NCBI RefSeq assembly: GCF_000423645.1
Contig: NZ_AUIJ01000007.1
Span: forward strand, 1-64,000
Direction: 5' to 3'
Length of the DNA: 64,000 nucleotides
Origin: Sediminimonas qiaohouensis DSM 21189
GTDB taxonomy: Bacteria; Pseudomonadota; Alphaproteobacteria; Rhodobacterales; Rhodobacteraceae
Shown: positions 7,928 through 17,097 of the stretch, in pieces
Layout of the letters: each line of letters opens with the position of its first letter
How positions within the stretch are numbered: position 1 is the first letter of the stretch
Program-made: the position numbers and the translations under genes
Notes under the pieces: model-generated
What the model was told of the DNA's origin: nothing
The model's input: only the letters and a program-made list of their open reading frames with translations
Database searches by the model: none

Positions 7928-9085
7928 TCATGACGATTTCCCTTGGGTGAAACTGCGCGCGATCAGTTCTTTCATGATTTCGTTGGTTCCACCATAGATC
8001 CGCTGAACGCGGGCGTCGGTCCACATTTCCGCGATCGCGTATTCCTGCATGAACCCGTAGCCGCCATGCAGTTGCAGGCACTCGTCCAGCACCTCGCCTT
8101 GCGTGTCGGTTGTCCAGTATTTCGCCATGGCCGCCTTTTCCACCGACAGCGCGCCGCGCAGGTGTTCGCAGATGCATTCATCGAGGAAAGCGCGGGCCAC
8201 TTTCGTGCGGGTGAGGCATTCGGCCAGCTTGAAGCGCGTGTTCTGGAATTGCGTCAGCGGCCCGCCGAACGCCTCTCTCTCGTTGCAATAGGCGATCGTG
8301 CGCTCGACCGCGCCTTCCATCGCTCCGACCGCGCCACATGCGATGATCAGCCGTTCTTGGGGCAGTTGGCTCATCATTTGGGGAAACCCTTGGCCCTCGG
8401 CGGCGCCGAGGATGTTTTCGGGCGGTATTTCGACGTTGTCGAAGAACAGCTCGGACGTATCGGCGGCGTGCATGCCCACCTTTTCAAGGTTGCGCCCGCG
8501 CGTGAACCCGTCGGCTTGATCCGTTTCGACCACGACCAGCGACGTGCCCTTGGCGCCCGCGGCCGGGTCGGTCTTGGCCGCGACGATGATGAGGTCGGCA
8601 TGTTGCCCGTTCGAGATGAACGTTTTCTGCCCGCTTAGCCGGTAGGAGTTTCCCTCGCGCACCGCGCGGGTCTTGATCGCCTGCAGATCCGAGCCAGTAC
8701 CTGGCTCGGTCATGGCCAGAGCACCCACCATTTCGCCGCTGACCATCTTGGGCAGCCAGCGTTGCTTTTGCTCTTCGGTGCCGTAGGCGAGGATGTAATG
8801 CGCCACGATGCCGGAATGGATGGGGTTGCCCCAGCTTGCGAAATTGGCACGGGGGTGTTCCATGCAGATCACCGCCTCGTGCCCGAAATCGCCGCCCGCG
8901 CCGCCGTATTCCACGGGGATGGAGGGGCACAGCAGGCCCAGTTCGCCCGCGCGGTTCCATGCATCGCGGTCCATCTCGCCTTGCTTGCGCCAGCGCTCGA
9001 ACTGGGGGGTCCATTCCTCGGCGATGAAGCGCGCGGCCATATCGGCCAGCATCCGGTGCTCTTCGGTCATCCATTGCGATGTCAT
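7928..9085 (-). CDS. Acyl-CoA dehydrogenase
   Basis: 385 residues, FAD-dependent alpha,beta-dehydrogenation of an acyl-CoA, passing electrons to ETF. Conserved segments include [16 protein letters not shown] and [16 protein letters not shown] (FAD/substrate loop) and [33 protein letters not shown]. At the position where medium-chain enzymes carry the catalytic Glu (YEGT) this protein has YGGT. The base is instead probably the Glu of QERLIIA near residue 243, as in isovaleryl- and long-chain acyl-CoA dehydrogenases. Its ATG overlaps the stop of the small upstream gene as ATGA. Confidence 0.9.
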   Translation of the reverse strand: MTSQWMTEEHRMLADMAARFIAEEWTPQFERWRKQGEMDRDAWNRAGELGLLCPSIPVEYGGAGGDFGHEAVICMEHPRANFASWGNPIHSGIVAHYILAYGTEEQKQRWLPKMVSGEMVGALAMTEPGTGSDLQAIKTRAVREGNSYRLSGQKTFISNGQHADLIIVAAKTDPAAGAKGTSLVVVETDQADGFTRGRNLEKVGMHAADTSELFFDNVEIPPENILGAAEGQGFPQMMSQLPQERLIIACGAVGAMEGAVERTIAYCNEREAFGGPLTQFQNTRFKLAECLTRTKVARAFLDECICEHLRGALSVEKAAMAKYWTTDTQGEVLDECLQLHGGYGFMQEYAIAEMWTDARVQRIYGGTNEIMKELIARSFTQGKSS

Positions 9086-9294
9086 TTCTTGCGCGCCTCC
9101 AGTTCGGAATTGAACAGCCGCAAGCGGTGCGTGAAGCTGTCCTCGTCTATGACACTGTTGAAGTTTTCGAACAGGAAGGACAGCAATTCGCCCTCATCAA
9201 GGCCCGCTTGGGACGATAGCGCGCGGAGGCGGCGATAGCCGTCTTCGGTCATCGCGACGGGAAACCGGCGGGTCAGGCGAAAGCGCTTGGGCAT
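9082..9294 (-). CDS. Small ribbon-helix-helix-like protein coupled to the acyl-CoA dehydrogenase
   Basis: 70 residues starting [12 protein letters not shown] strand-like segment ([12 protein letters not shown]) is followed by two predicted helices ([15 protein letters not shown] and [17 protein letters not shown]), which is the layout of ribbon-helix-helix DNA-binding proteins, and then a basic tail ([14 protein letters not shown]). The stop overlaps the next start as ATGA, so it is translated with the dehydrogenase. I do not recognise the family. A local regulator or a partner of the dehydrogenase are both possible. The shorter start at 9294 was chosen over longer in-frame versions because those overlap the upstream gene and look like shadow sequence. 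Confidence 0.65.
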   Translation of the reverse strand: MPKRFRLTRRFPVAMTEDGYRRLRALSSQAGLDEGELLSFLFENFNSVIDEDSFTHRLRLFNSELEARKK

Positions 9295-9343
9295 TGATCC
9301 TCCGACGCTTGGGGCGCGCGGTATGCGGCCGCCCCTTTGGGTT

Positions 9344-11122
9344 TCAGAACTGTTCGGCGTCCAGCGCCATGACCGTGCTGCCGCCGGAGTTGATCCGCGC
9401 CAGGTGCATTGCCGTGGCGGGCAGGCGGCGCGCCATGTAGTAGCGCCCGGTGGCCAGCTTGGTTTCATAAAATGCGGTGTCGCCCGCGCCTGCGTCCAGT
9501 GCCTCTTGCGCGGCCTTGGCCATTTGCGCCCACATCAGGCCAAGGCAAACGTGGCCAAAGAGGTGCATGAAATCATACGAGCCCGAGAGCGCATCGTTGG
9601 GGTTCTTCATGCCGTGCTGCATGAAGTACATGCCGGCGGCTTGCAGGTCTTTCGAGGCGGCCTTGAGCGGGTCGAGGAAATCGGCCTTGAGGGCCTCGTT
9701 GTCTTCGTTTTCCTTGATGAAGCTTTTCACCAGGTCGAAAAACGCCATCACGTGCTTGCCGTTGTCTGTGGCCAGCTTGCGGCCCACGAGATCCAGCGCC
9801 TGGATGCCGTTGGCGCCCTCGTAGATCATCGCGATGCGGGCGTCGCGGGCGTACTGCGACATGCCCCATTCCTCGATATAGCCGTGCCCGCCGTAGACCT
9901 GTTGCGCGAGGATCGTCATGTCGAACCCCTCGTCGGTGAGGAACCCCTTGATCACCGGGGTCATCAGGCTGATCAAGCCATCGGCGTCTTCGTCGTCCAT
10001 TCGGTGGGACCGGTCGATCAGCATCGCCCCCCACAGCATGAAGGCGCGCGCCCCCTCGACAAAGCTTTTCTGATCCAGAAGCGCCCGGCGGATATCGGGG
10101 TGCACGATCAGCGGATCGGCCGGCCCGTCGGGGTTTTCCGGCCCGGTCACGGCGCGCCCTTGCAGGCGGTCCTTGGCGTAATCGACAGCGTTCTGATACG
10201 CGATACCGGCCTGAGCAAGACCCTGCATGCCAACGCCGATGCGGGCCTCGTTCATCATGGTGAACATGGCGCGCATGCCCTTGTGCTCTTCGCCCAAAAG
10301 GTACCCGGTCGCCTCGTCATAGTTCATCACGCAGGTGGCGTTGCCGTGAATGCCCATCTTGTCCTCGATCTTGCCGCAGGACACGCCGTTGCGATCGCCA
10401 AGCGTGCCGTCGTCCTTCACAAGGAACTTGGGCACGATGAACAGCGATACGCCCTTGATCCCGTCGGGGCCGCCGGGGATCTTGGCCAGAACCAGGTGCA
10501 CGATATTGTCGGCCAGGTCGTGTTCGCCCGCCGAGATAAAGATCTTTTCGCCCGACAGCTTGTAGCTGCCATCGTCCTGCGGCACGGCCTTGGTGCGCAT
10601 CAGGCCCAGGTCGGTGCCGCAATGCGGTTCGGTCAGGTTCATCGTGCCGGTCCATTCGCAGGACACCATCTTGGGCAGGTAGGTTTCCTTTTGCGCCTCC
10701 GTGCCATGCGCCAGGATGGCCGAGGCCGCGCCGTGGGTCAGGCCCTGGTACATGGTGAACGCCTGGTTCGCGGCCGAGAACATCTCGCCCACGGCGGTGC
10801 CCATGACATAGGGCATGCCTTGGCCGCCGTATTCCTCGGGCATGTCCAGCCCCGTCCAGCCGCCTTCGCGCACCTGATCGAAGGCCGCCTTGAACCTGTC
10901 GGGCGTGCGCACGACCCCGTTTTCAAGCCGACACCCTTGCGTATCGCCCACCTGGTTGAGCGGGGCCAGCACCTCGGAAGTCAGCTTGCCGGCCTCGTCG
11001 ATCACCGCGGCGGTAAAGTCGGCCTCAAGGTCGTCATAGCCGGGGACATCGGATTGCGAAACCTTGAGAAGATCGTGCAGGACGAACTGCATGTCCTTGA
11101 TCGGTGCGGAGTAACTGGGCAT
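9344..11122 (-). CDS. Acyl-CoA dehydrogenase with C-terminal extension (DmdC-like)
   Basis: 592 residues, about 200 more than ordinary acyl-CoA dehydrogenases, as in the family with an extra C-terminal domain that includes DmdC (3-methylmercaptopropionyl-CoA dehydrogenase). Landmarks: [19 protein letters not shown] at the start, [55 protein letters not shown] and [17 protein letters not shown]. The Glu of YEGA falls at residue 435 and should be the catalytic base. The substrate may be a fatty acyl-CoA or a methylthio-acyl-CoA; the sequence alone does not decide. It sits directly behind a MerR regulator gene and heads the dehydrogenase part of the cluster. Confidence 0.88.
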   Translation of the reverse strand: MPSYSAPIKDMQFVLHDLLKVSQSDVPGYDDLEADFTAAVIDEAGKLTSEVLAPLNQVGDTQGCRLENGVVRTPDRFKAAFDQVREGGWTGLDMPEEYGGQGMPYVMGTAVGEMFSAANQAFTMYQGLTHGAASAILAHGTEAQKETYLPKMVSCEWTGTMNLTEPHCGTDLGLMRTKAVPQDDGSYKLSGEKIFISAGEHDLADNIVHLVLAKIPGGPDGIKGVSLFIVPKFLVKDDGTLGDRNGVSCGKIEDKMGIHGNATCVMNYDEATGYLLGEEHKGMRAMFTMMNEARIGVGMQGLAQAGIAYQNAVDYAKDRLQGRAVTGPENPDGPADPLIVHPDIRRALLDQKSFVEGARAFMLWGAMLIDRSHRMDDEDADGLISLMTPVIKGFLTDEGFDMTILAQQVYGGHGYIEEWGMSQYARDARIAMIYEGANGIQALDLVGRKLATDNGKHVMAFFDLVKSFIKENEDNEALKADFLDPLKAASKDLQAAGMYFMQHGMKNPNDALSGSYDFMHLFGHVCLGLMWAQMAKAAQEALDAGAGDTAFYETKLATGRYYMARRLPATAMHLARINSGGSTVMALDAEQF

Positions 11123-11144
11123 CGGTGTCTCCCTTCGGGCGGGC

Positions 11145-11546
11145 CTATTCGGCGGCGCGTTTCGGTTGGCGGATCGAGGCAAGCATCTTCTCGCCCCATG
11201 TCATCTGTTCGCGCAGGTCCGCGATCGCGGTGTTGATCTCGTCGCGCTGGCGCTCAAGATCGCGCAACCGCTCCTGCGCGATGTCGTAGGTGCGCATCAG
11301 CTGTGTCTGCTGCGCGTCGCCCATATCGTACAGGTCCAATAGTTGACGAATTTCTTCCAGGCTAAAGCCAAACCGCTTGCCGCGCAGGATCAGCTTGAGC
11401 CGCGCGCGGTCGCGCTTGGTGAACAGGCGCTTCTGCCCCTCGCGTATGGGGGCAAGTAGCTCTTTCGCCTCGTAGAAACGCAAGGTGCGGGGCGTTACAT
11501 CGAACGCATCGCACATCTCGCGAATTGTCATGGTATGGTCCGGCAT
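11145..11546 (-). CDS. MerR-family regulator (proximal)
   Basis: 133 residues: N-terminal winged helix-turn-helix ([21 protein letters not shown]), the usual [31 protein letters not shown] segment, and a C-terminal coiled coil (about 80-120). There are no cysteines in the effector region, so it is not a metal sensor of the classical type. MerR proteins of this LiuR/PsrA-like kind control acyl-CoA catabolism in proteobacteria. It lies just upstream of the DmdC-like dehydrogenase and downstream of a TTGACGT-type palindrome, and probably regulates this cluster. Confidence 0.85.
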   Translation of the reverse strand: MPDHTMTIREMCDAFDVTPRTLRFYEAKELLAPIREGQKRLFTKRDRARLKLILRGKRFGFSLEEIRQLLDLYDMGDAQQTQLMRTYDIAQERLRDLERQRDEINTAIADLREQMTWGEKMLASIRQPKRAAE

Positions 11547-11614
11547 CGTCTTCTCCGCTGGCGTCTGTCAAATGCAGAGGTGTGTCTGTTGCGCCGTCGA
11601 TACAACACCTCGCC

Positions 11615-11677
11615 TGCTTGACGTAACCACAACGCCACGTCACTTTCACGGTTGACGTAGCATAACGTAACGTCAAC
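11615..11677. promoter_or_regulatory. TTGACGT palindrome and repeats: probable MerR operator
   Basis: GTTGACGT (11651-11658) and ACGTCAAC (11670-11677) form a perfect 8-bp inverted repeat with an 11-base spacer. Read on the minus strand, the downstream half is TTGACGTTACGTTA. A further TTGACGTAAC lies at 11619-11628. The elements sit between the two merR genes, directly upstream of the proximal one. The ACGT-rich core resembles LiuR-type MerR sites, which fits control of acyl-CoA catabolism. Confidence 0.6.
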
Positions 11678-11693
11678 TTCGCGCAGGCAAGGA

Positions 11694-12074
11694 TCAGCCT
11701 TCGCGCCGGTGTAGCTCGTCGGCGGTGTCGTCGCGCAGGCGCTTCAGCTCTTGCATGGCCTCTTCAAGCTGTGCGCGCTGCTCGGCAAGTTCGGTAAGCT
11801 GCCGGTCGGCCATCGTGATCCATGCACGCATCTGCGCGACGGTGCCTTCCTTCTCATAGATCAGGAGCCACTGGCGGATTTCCTCAAGCGGGTAGCCGAA
11901 CTTGCGCCCGCGCAGGATCAAGGTCATGCGGGCAATCTCGCGCGGGCCGTAAAAGCGGGTACGCCCTTCGCGTTCGGGCTGGAGAAGCTCGATATACTCG
12001 TAATAGCGCAGCGTGCGCGGCGTCACGTCGAATTTCGCGCACATTTCCTTGAACGACAGGCGAGGCTGCGACAT
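11694..12074 (-). CDS. MerR-family regulator (distal)
   Basis: 126 residues, a paralogue-like companion of the adjacent MerR gene: [32 protein letters not shown] helix-turn-helix, MTLILRGRKFGYPLEEIRQWLLIYEKEG, and a C-terminal coiled coil of about 40 residues. The start at 12074 has a purine-rich ribosome-binding site (GAAGAAGGG); a longer in-frame start would run into the transporter gene. Two MerR genes in tandem around one palindromic region suggest hetero-dimers or two inputs on the same operon; that is inference. Confidence 0.83.
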   Translation of the reverse strand: MSQPRLSFKEMCAKFDVTPRTLRYYEYIELLQPEREGRTRFYGPREIARMTLILRGRKFGYPLEEIRQWLLIYEKEGTVAQMRAWITMADRQLTELAEQRAQLEEAMQELKRLRDDTADELHRREG

Positions 12075-12147
12075 CGTTGGGCCCTTCTTCCGGTTGCCCT
12101 TATCCTGCATCGGCACGGCGGCTTTGGCCAGCCCCCGTGCCACCCGA

Positions 12148-13317
12148 TCAGGACATAAAGCCAGGCGCCAGGAAGTAAAACCCGTAGGCGACAATCAGGG
12201 CCGGAATGGCCGAGTAGACAGTCGCCAGAACCGCCGCGCGCGGATTGAGTGCGATCGCGGGGAACAACGCGTCGCCATCGTTTGAGATCGCGTTCCCCAT
12301 CAGCACCGAAAACGGAACCACGCCGTTGATATACAGCGTTGTCACAAGGATTTGCGGGCCGCAGCCGGGAACGAACCCGATCAGTATGCCGATCAGGGGC
12401 ATGACCGGCATCACCGTCTGGAACATCACTTCAAGGTCCAGACCTGCAAATTCGACCGCGTATTCGTAGGCCATGAAGGCCCCGATCACCCAGACCCCGA
12501 TGAAACTGGTTTCCTCGGCCATGCGCGTTGTGGGGGTGTCCTTTGCGTTCGTCATCGCCTGCAACGGTGATGTCGCCCAGATCGCCAGTCCGGCAGCGGT
12601 GCCAGCAAGGCCCAGTACCAATGGCAATGTCGCACCGAACAGGGCGCTGGTATCGATATTGATCAGGTCCGCAACGCCGATAACGAGGCCGGGCACCGCG
12701 AGCAGCAGGTAGATCACGTCGCGCGGGCGGAGTTTGCCGAAAAGGTAAGGCGCCTCGCAGTGTCCATTTGGCGTTGCGTTCAGCTCGTCGCCGCGCAGCC
12801 AATCGATCACCCACCCCGAGATGACCCCGACAACCAGCGACAAGGGCAAGACAACCACCGCCGCGTCGGGGCGGGTCGCGATCAGCAGGAAGGCCGCATC
12901 GCCCATTGTCGCGGTCAACGCGGCCACTACCGCGCCAAACCGGACGTTGCCGGACGAATAGGCGGCCACCACGACGACGGCCCCGCCGCAGCCCGGCGTT
13001 GCCCCCATGAGCGCCGCGATCGGCGCCTGTGCCCGGCGGGTCGCCTTGAGCGCCTCGCCGATGTCGAAACGGAACAGTCTTTCGGACCCGTAGAACAGCA
13101 ACAGCGTCGCCGCCACGAAGACCGAGACGCCGAAATACGCATCGACCATCAGGCCACGTGTCACCACGCCCAAATGGCCGGGAGCCAGTGCCGCGAGCAT
13201 CAGTGCCGTCGCGATCAGCAGGCGTTTCGGTTGCATCGGGGGGCGGCTTGTCGAAACTCCCGGCGCTTCGCGCGTCAGTTCTACGGCAGAAGCGGCTGTG
13301 GTGTCGGTGGGCGGCAT
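12148..13317 (-). CDS. Putative manganese/heavy-metal exporter (10-TM, ArsP_2-like)
   Basis: 389 residues, about ten hydrophobic segments, and two copies of a PGCG motif (GATPGCGGAVVVV near residue 105 and GFVPGCGPQILVT near 320) in the two halves, suggesting an internally duplicated permease with paired cysteines. This matches the family annotated as putative manganese transporter / 10TM heavy-metal exporter. A Fur-like inverted repeat lies 26-46 bases upstream of the start, which fits metal-responsive control. The start at 13317 is preceded by a GAGGA-type ribosome-binding site. Export of Mn rather than another cation is inference. Confidence 0.75.
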   Translation of the reverse strand: MPPTDTTAASAVELTREAPGVSTSRPPMQPKRLLIATALMLAALAPGHLGVVTRGLMVDAYFGVSVFVAATLLLFYGSERLFRFDIGEALKATRRAQAPIAALMGATPGCGGAVVVVAAYSSGNVRFGAVVAALTATMGDAAFLLIATRPDAAVVVLPLSLVVGVISGWVIDWLRGDELNATPNGHCEAPYLFGKLRPRDVIYLLLAVPGLVIGVADLINIDTSALFGATLPLVLGLAGTAAGLAIWATSPLQAMTNAKDTPTTRMAEETSFIGVWVIGAFMAYEYAVEFAGLDLEVMFQTVMPVMPLIGILIGFVPGCGPQILVTTLYINGVVPFSVLMGNAISNDGDALFPAIALNPRAAVLATVYSAIPALIVAYGFYFLAPGFMS

Positions 13318-13342
13318 GGGGTCCTCGCGCGATGTTGGCTTT

Positions 13343-13363
13343 TATTGCGAATGATTATCAATA
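13343..13363. promoter_or_regulatory. Fur/Mur-like box upstream of the metal transporter
   Basis: TTGCGAATGATTATCAATAA contains GAAT-GATTATC, close to the classical Fur-family core (GATAATGATTATC). It is AT-rich in an otherwise GC-rich region and lies just upstream of the transporter start. In alphaproteobacteria a Fur homologue (Mur) often responds to manganese. Which regulator binds is not visible here. Confidence 0.55.
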
Positions 13364-13436
13364 ACGGAAAATAGCACTTGCATCCCAAAAGGCAAGCCCG
13401 AATAACTCGGGCGTATCCGGCATAGGAGTACCCGCA

Positions 13437-13865
13437 ATGACCAAGGGTCCCGACAAGACGAAAATGGCGCGTCAGTTCACCGAGGCGATCCCGCACGCCA
13501 AGGCGCTGGGGATGGAGTTTACCCACCTCGCCGACGGCGTGGCCGAGATGCGTCTTCCCTATGACAGCCGTTTCATTGGCGACCCCGAAACCGGTGTTAT
13601 GCATGGCGGCGCGGTCTATGCGCTGCTTGATACCTGCTGTGGCGCGGCGGTGATGAGCCACCCCGCCAACCCCGGCGCCACGGCCACAATCGGGTTGAGG
13701 GTCGACTACATGCGCGCCGCAACCCCGGGGGAGGCGATACGGACGCGCGCCGAATGCTATCACGTCACCCGCTCGGTCGCCTTTGTGCGGGCCACGGCGT
13801 TGGACGATGACGACGATCGCCCGGTTGCCACCGCGACGGGCACCTTTACCGTGGAGGGCACATAA
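13437..13865 (+). CDS. PaaI-family hotdog thioesterase (first of a pair)
   Basis: 142 residues with a single hotdog domain. [21 protein letters not shown] carries the conserved HGG turn and the acidic catalytic residue of the PaaI family, which hydrolyses acyl- or aryl-CoA thioesters. The stop codon shares one base with the start of the next gene (TAATG), so the two thioesterases are coupled. Read divergently from the metal exporter. The substrate is unknown; release of CoA from dead-end acyl-CoAs is plausible given the nearby beta-oxidation genes. Confidence 0.85.
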   Translation: MTKGPDKTKMARQFTEAIPHAKALGMEFTHLADGVAEMRLPYDSRFIGDPETGVMHGGAVYALLDTCCGAAVMSHPANPGATATIGLRVDYMRAATPGEAIRTRAECYHVTRSVAFVRATALDDDDDRPVATATGTFTVEGT

Positions 13866-14374
13866 TGGCACGTCCCCGCCCCGAACCCGTTCAGGTGGTC
13901 AAGCAGCGCCGCGATGCGGCCTTGCGCGCGTTGGTGCATGGCGTGCCGTATATCCAATACCTCGGCATCGAGTTCGACCGCCGCGGCGATGAGCTGACGG
14001 CGGTTCTGCCGTTCGATGAGAAGCTGATCGGCAACCCGCTTTTGCCCGCGATCCACGGCGGCGTGACCGCCGCCTTTCTCGAGGTGACGGCGGTGATCGG
14101 CCTGAGTTGGGCAACCCTTTGGGAAGAGATCGAAAGTGGCAAGCTTGATCCCGAGCAATTGATCGACGGCAAGCTGCCGCGCCTGCCCAAGACCATAGAT
14201 TTCACCGTGGACTACCTGCGGTCGGGGCTGCCGCGCGATGCCTATGCGCGCGCGCAGGTCAACCGCTCGGGGCGGCGCTATGCGTCGGTTCATGTCGAGG
14301 CGTGGCAGGACAACAAGGCCCGAGCATTCGCGCAGGCCACGGGTCATTTCCTCATGCCCGCGCGCGATGGCTGA
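13865..14374 (+). CDS. PaaI-family hotdog thioesterase (second of a pair)
   Basis: 169 residues, related to its upstream neighbour but with a longer insert between the central helix and the next strand (WATLWEEIESGKLDPEQLIDG). The hotdog signature is AIHGGVTAAFLEVTAVIG. It overlaps the previous gene by one base and the MATE gene by eight bases, so three genes form one tightly overlapped operon. Tandem PaaI proteins could form hetero-oligomers; that is inference. Confidence 0.85.
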   Translation: MARPRPEPVQVVKQRRDAALRALVHGVPYIQYLGIEFDRRGDELTAVLPFDEKLIGNPLLPAIHGGVTAAFLEVTAVIGLSWATLWEEIESGKLDPEQLIDGKLPRLPKTIDFTVDYLRSGLPRDAYARAQVNRSGRRYASVHVEAWQDNKARAFAQATGHFLMPARDG

Positions 14375-15698
14375 ACCCGTCGCGGCATCGCCCGCCGACA
14401 TCACGCATGCGCGGGTTCTCAAGATCGCGCTGCCGATTGTGCTGTCGAATGCGACGGTGCCCATCCTCGGCGCGGTGGATACCGGCGTGGTTGGCCAGCT
14501 GGGGCAGGCGGCCCCGATCGGCGCGGTCGGTGTCGGGGCGATTGTCATCACCGCCATATACTGGATCTTCGGGTTCCTGCGGATGGGCACCACCGGCCTG
14601 ACCAGCCAGGCGCAGGGCGCGGGGCGGCGCGGCGAGGTGGCTGCGTTGCTGACCCGTGTGCTGATGATCGGGATGGCCGGGGGGCTCTTGGTTATCGCGC
14701 TCCAGGGGCCGATCTTCGGGGGTGCGTTCGTCGTTGCCCCCGCCAGCGCCGAGGTCGAGGAACTGGCGCGGTCCTACATGGGCGTGCGGGTGTTCAGTGC
14801 CCCCGCCGCCATCGCGATCTACGGCGTGACCGGGTGGCTGATCGCGTTGGAGCGTACGCGCGCCGTTCTGGTCATACAGGTCTGGATGAACGGGCTGAAC
14901 ATTCTGCTGGATCTATGGTTTGTCCTTGGCCTGGGTTGGGGTGTGCAGGGCGTGGCGCTGGCGACTTTCATGGCGGAATGGTCGGGGCTGGCGCTGGCGC
15001 TTTGGATGTGCCGCGATGCGTTCCGCGTGCCGGCCTGGCGCGATTGGCCCCGCGTGTTCGACGGGGCGGCCCTGAGCCGGATGGCGGCGGTGAACACCGA
15101 TATCCTGATCCGCTCGCTACTGTTACAGGCGATACTCGTGTCTTTCATGCTACTTGGTGCGGGGTTTGGCGATGTGACGCTGGCAGGCAACCAGGTGTTG
15201 CTGCAATTTCTGCATATCACCGCCTATGCATTGGACGGCTTTGCCTTCGCGGTCGAGGCGTTGGTGGGGCAGGCCCTGGGCGCGCGCAACGCCTTCAGCC
15301 TGCGCCGCAGCGCGCTATTGGCCAGCATCTGGGGCGGTGGCAGTGCGCTGGCGCTGGCGGTGGTGTTCGCGGTGGCGGGGGGGATGATCATCGACATCAT
15401 GACCACCGCAGAAGAGGTGCGCGCCGCGGCACGCAGTTACCTGCCCTACATGGTGGCGGCGCCGATCGTGGGCTTGGCGCCTTGGATGCTGGACGGGATA
15501 TTCATCGGGGCTACCCGGTCGCGCGACATGCGCAACATGATGGCGGTGAGTTTCGTGATCTACCTGGTGGGCGTGCTGACGTTGGTGCCGATGATGGGCA
15601 ACCATGGCTTGTGGCTGGCGCTGTTGATCTCGTTTGTCGCGCGGGGGCTGACGTTGGGGTTGCGCTACCCTGCGCTGGAGCGGTCGGCACAGGGCTAG
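14367..15698 (+). CDS. MATE-family efflux transporter (DinF-like)
   Basis: 443 residues with twelve hydrophobic segments in two similar halves, typical of MATE cation/drug antiporters. Characteristic parts: the N-terminal ALPIVLSNATVPILGAVDTGVVGQLG and the second-half NQVLLQFLHITAYALDGFAFAVEALVGQALG. The start at 14367 (ATGGCTGA) overlaps the thioesterase stop; an earlier in-frame start would add only shadow sequence of the thioesterase. It is the last gene of the thioesterase operon and ends four bases inside the convergent arsC gene. The substrate is unknown. Confidence 0.88.
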   Translation: MAEPVAASPADITHARVLKIALPIVLSNATVPILGAVDTGVVGQLGQAAPIGAVGVGAIVITAIYWIFGFLRMGTTGLTSQAQGAGRRGEVAALLTRVLMIGMAGGLLVIALQGPIFGGAFVVAPASAEVEELARSYMGVRVFSAPAAIAIYGVTGWLIALERTRAVLVIQVWMNGLNILLDLWFVLGLGWGVQGVALATFMAEWSGLALALWMCRDAFRVPAWRDWPRVFDGAALSRMAAVNTDILIRSLLLQAILVSFMLLGAGFGDVTLAGNQVLLQFLHITAYALDGFAFAVEALVGQALGARNAFSLRRSALLASIWGGGSALALAVVFAVAGGMIIDIMTTAEEVRAAARSYLPYMVAAPIVGLAPWMLDGIFIGATRSRDMRNMMAVSFVIYLVGVLTLVPMMGNHGLWLALLISFVARGLTLGLRYPALERSAQG

Positions 15699-16042
15699 GC
15701 GGATGCAACATCGAGAACCCGTTCGGGCGGGCGGCCTATGACTGCCGCGCCGCCCGCAATGGCAATGGGCCGCTCGATCAGCTTGGGCCGGGCTGCCATG
15801 GCGGCGATCAGGGTGTTCGCGTCATCGCTTGCAGACAGGCCCATGGCGGTGAACTCGGGCTCTTTGACGCGCATCATGTCGATCGGCTGCAGGCCAAGCA
15901 TGCCGATCAGGGCGCGCAGTTCCGCCTGATCCGGGGCGTCTTCCAGGTAGCGGCGCACATCGATTTGATGTCCGGCATCCTCAAGCAGCTTGAGCGCGGC
16001 GCGCGACTTGGAGCAGCGCGGATTGTGCCACAGCGTGATCAT
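15695..16042 (-). CDS. arsC: ArsC-family arsenate reductase
   Basis: 115 residues of the glutaredoxin-linked ArsC/Spx fold. The catalytic cysteine is Cys10 in HNPRCSKSR, and the arginine patch lies in [11 protein letters not shown]. The classical role is reduction of arsenate to arsenite. Many homologues in Rhodobacteraceae sit next to pyrD without other ars genes, so the real substrate is open. The start overlaps the pyrD stop (16039-16042), which indicates coupling. The 3' end overlaps the convergent MATE gene by four bases, so no terminator fits between them. Confidence 0.85.
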   Translation of the reverse strand: MITLWHNPRCSKSRAALKLLEDAGHQIDVRRYLEDAPDQAELRALIGMLGLQPIDMMRVKEPEFTAMGLSASDDANTLIAAMAARPKLIERPIAIAGGAAVIGRPPERVLDVASA

Positions 16043-17097
16043 TGCCAGTCGGCCCGCCCCGTTCCCACGGCCTCGGCCACGTTGGCAAAGCCGTCGCGTT
16101 CCAACAGGCGGTCAAGCCCGCGCGCGATGTCCCCGACCAGCGATAGCCCCCGGTAGACCAGCGCCGAGTAGAGCTGCACCGCGCTGGCACCGGCGCGGAT
16201 CTTCTCGTAGGCGTCGCCGGCACTGCCGACACCGCCAACACCGATCAGCGGGATTTCTCCGTCGGTCAGCGCCGATAGCCGCGCCAGCACGCGCGTGGAT
16301 CGCTCGAACAGCGGCGCGCCCGACAGGCCGCCCGCCTCGGTCGCGTGGGGGCTGTTCAGGCCGTCGCGCGCCAGCGTTGTATTGGTCGCGATGATCCCCT
16401 GAACCCCGGCCTCGCGCGCGACGGCGGCGATATCGGACAGCTCTGCGTCGGACAGGTCCGGCGCGATCTTGAGGAACACGGGGATCGGGCGGGGCAGGGC
16501 GGCCCGCGCCGCCATCACGCCCGCCAGCAACTCGGCAAGCGCCGCGCGGCCCTGTAGATCGCGCAGCTTTTCAGTGTTGGGCGAGGACACGTTGACCGTC
16601 GCGAAATCCAGGTGCTGCCCGCAATGCGACAGCACCCGCGCGAAATCCCCGGCGCGGTCTTCGCTATCCTTGTTGGCGCCAAGGTTCAGGCCGATCACCG
16701 CATCCTTGGGCCGCCGCGACAGCCGTTCGCCGATCGCGTGCATTCCGTCGTTGTTGAAGCCGAACCGGTTGATCACGGCGCGATCTTGGGACAGGCGAAA
16801 CAGGCGCGGGCGCGGGTTGCCGGGCTGCGGGCGCGGGGTGGCTGCGCCCACCTCGACAAAGCCAAAGCCCGCCCGCGACAGCGGCGATAGCGCCACGGCG
16901 TTCTTGTCGAAACCCGCCGCAAGGCCGATCGGGTTGGCCAGGTCCAGATCGGCCACGTGGCAGCGCAGGCGCTCGGACGTGATGACCCCCGGCAGCGGCA
17001 CCGCCCCCAGACGCAGCGCGGCGATGGCAAGCCCGTGGGCGCGTTCCGGATCGATGCAGCGCAGGGCGGCGCTCCCGATCTTGTCCAGGGCGCTCAT
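16039..17097 (-). CDS. pyrD: Dihydroorotate dehydrogenase (quinone), class 2
   Basis: 352 residues, membrane-associated FMN enzyme that oxidises dihydroorotate to orotate in pyrimidine synthesis and feeds the quinone pool. The N-terminal helix region, [33 protein letters not shown], the class 2 catalytic serine in [19 protein letters not shown] and the FMN phosphate loop [15 protein letters not shown] are all present. The start at 17097 overlaps the stop of the DUF952 gene as ATGA. Longer in-frame starts would run through that gene and are rejected. Confidence 0.95.
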   Translation of the reverse strand: MSALDKIGSAALRCIDPERAHGLAIAALRLGAVPLPGVITSERLRCHVADLDLANPIGLAAGFDKNAVALSPLSRAGFGFVEVGAATPRPQPGNPRPRLFRLSQDRAVINRFGFNNDGMHAIGERLSRRPKDAVIGLNLGANKDSEDRAGDFARVLSHCGQHLDFATVNVSSPNTEKLRDLQGRAALAELLAGVMAARAALPRPIPVFLKIAPDLSDAELSDIAAVAREAGVQGIIATNTTLARDGLNSPHATEAGGLSGAPLFERSTRVLARLSALTDGEIPLIGVGGVGSAGDAYEKIRAGASAVQLYSALVYRGLSLVGDIARGLDRLLERDGFANVAEAVGTGRADWQ

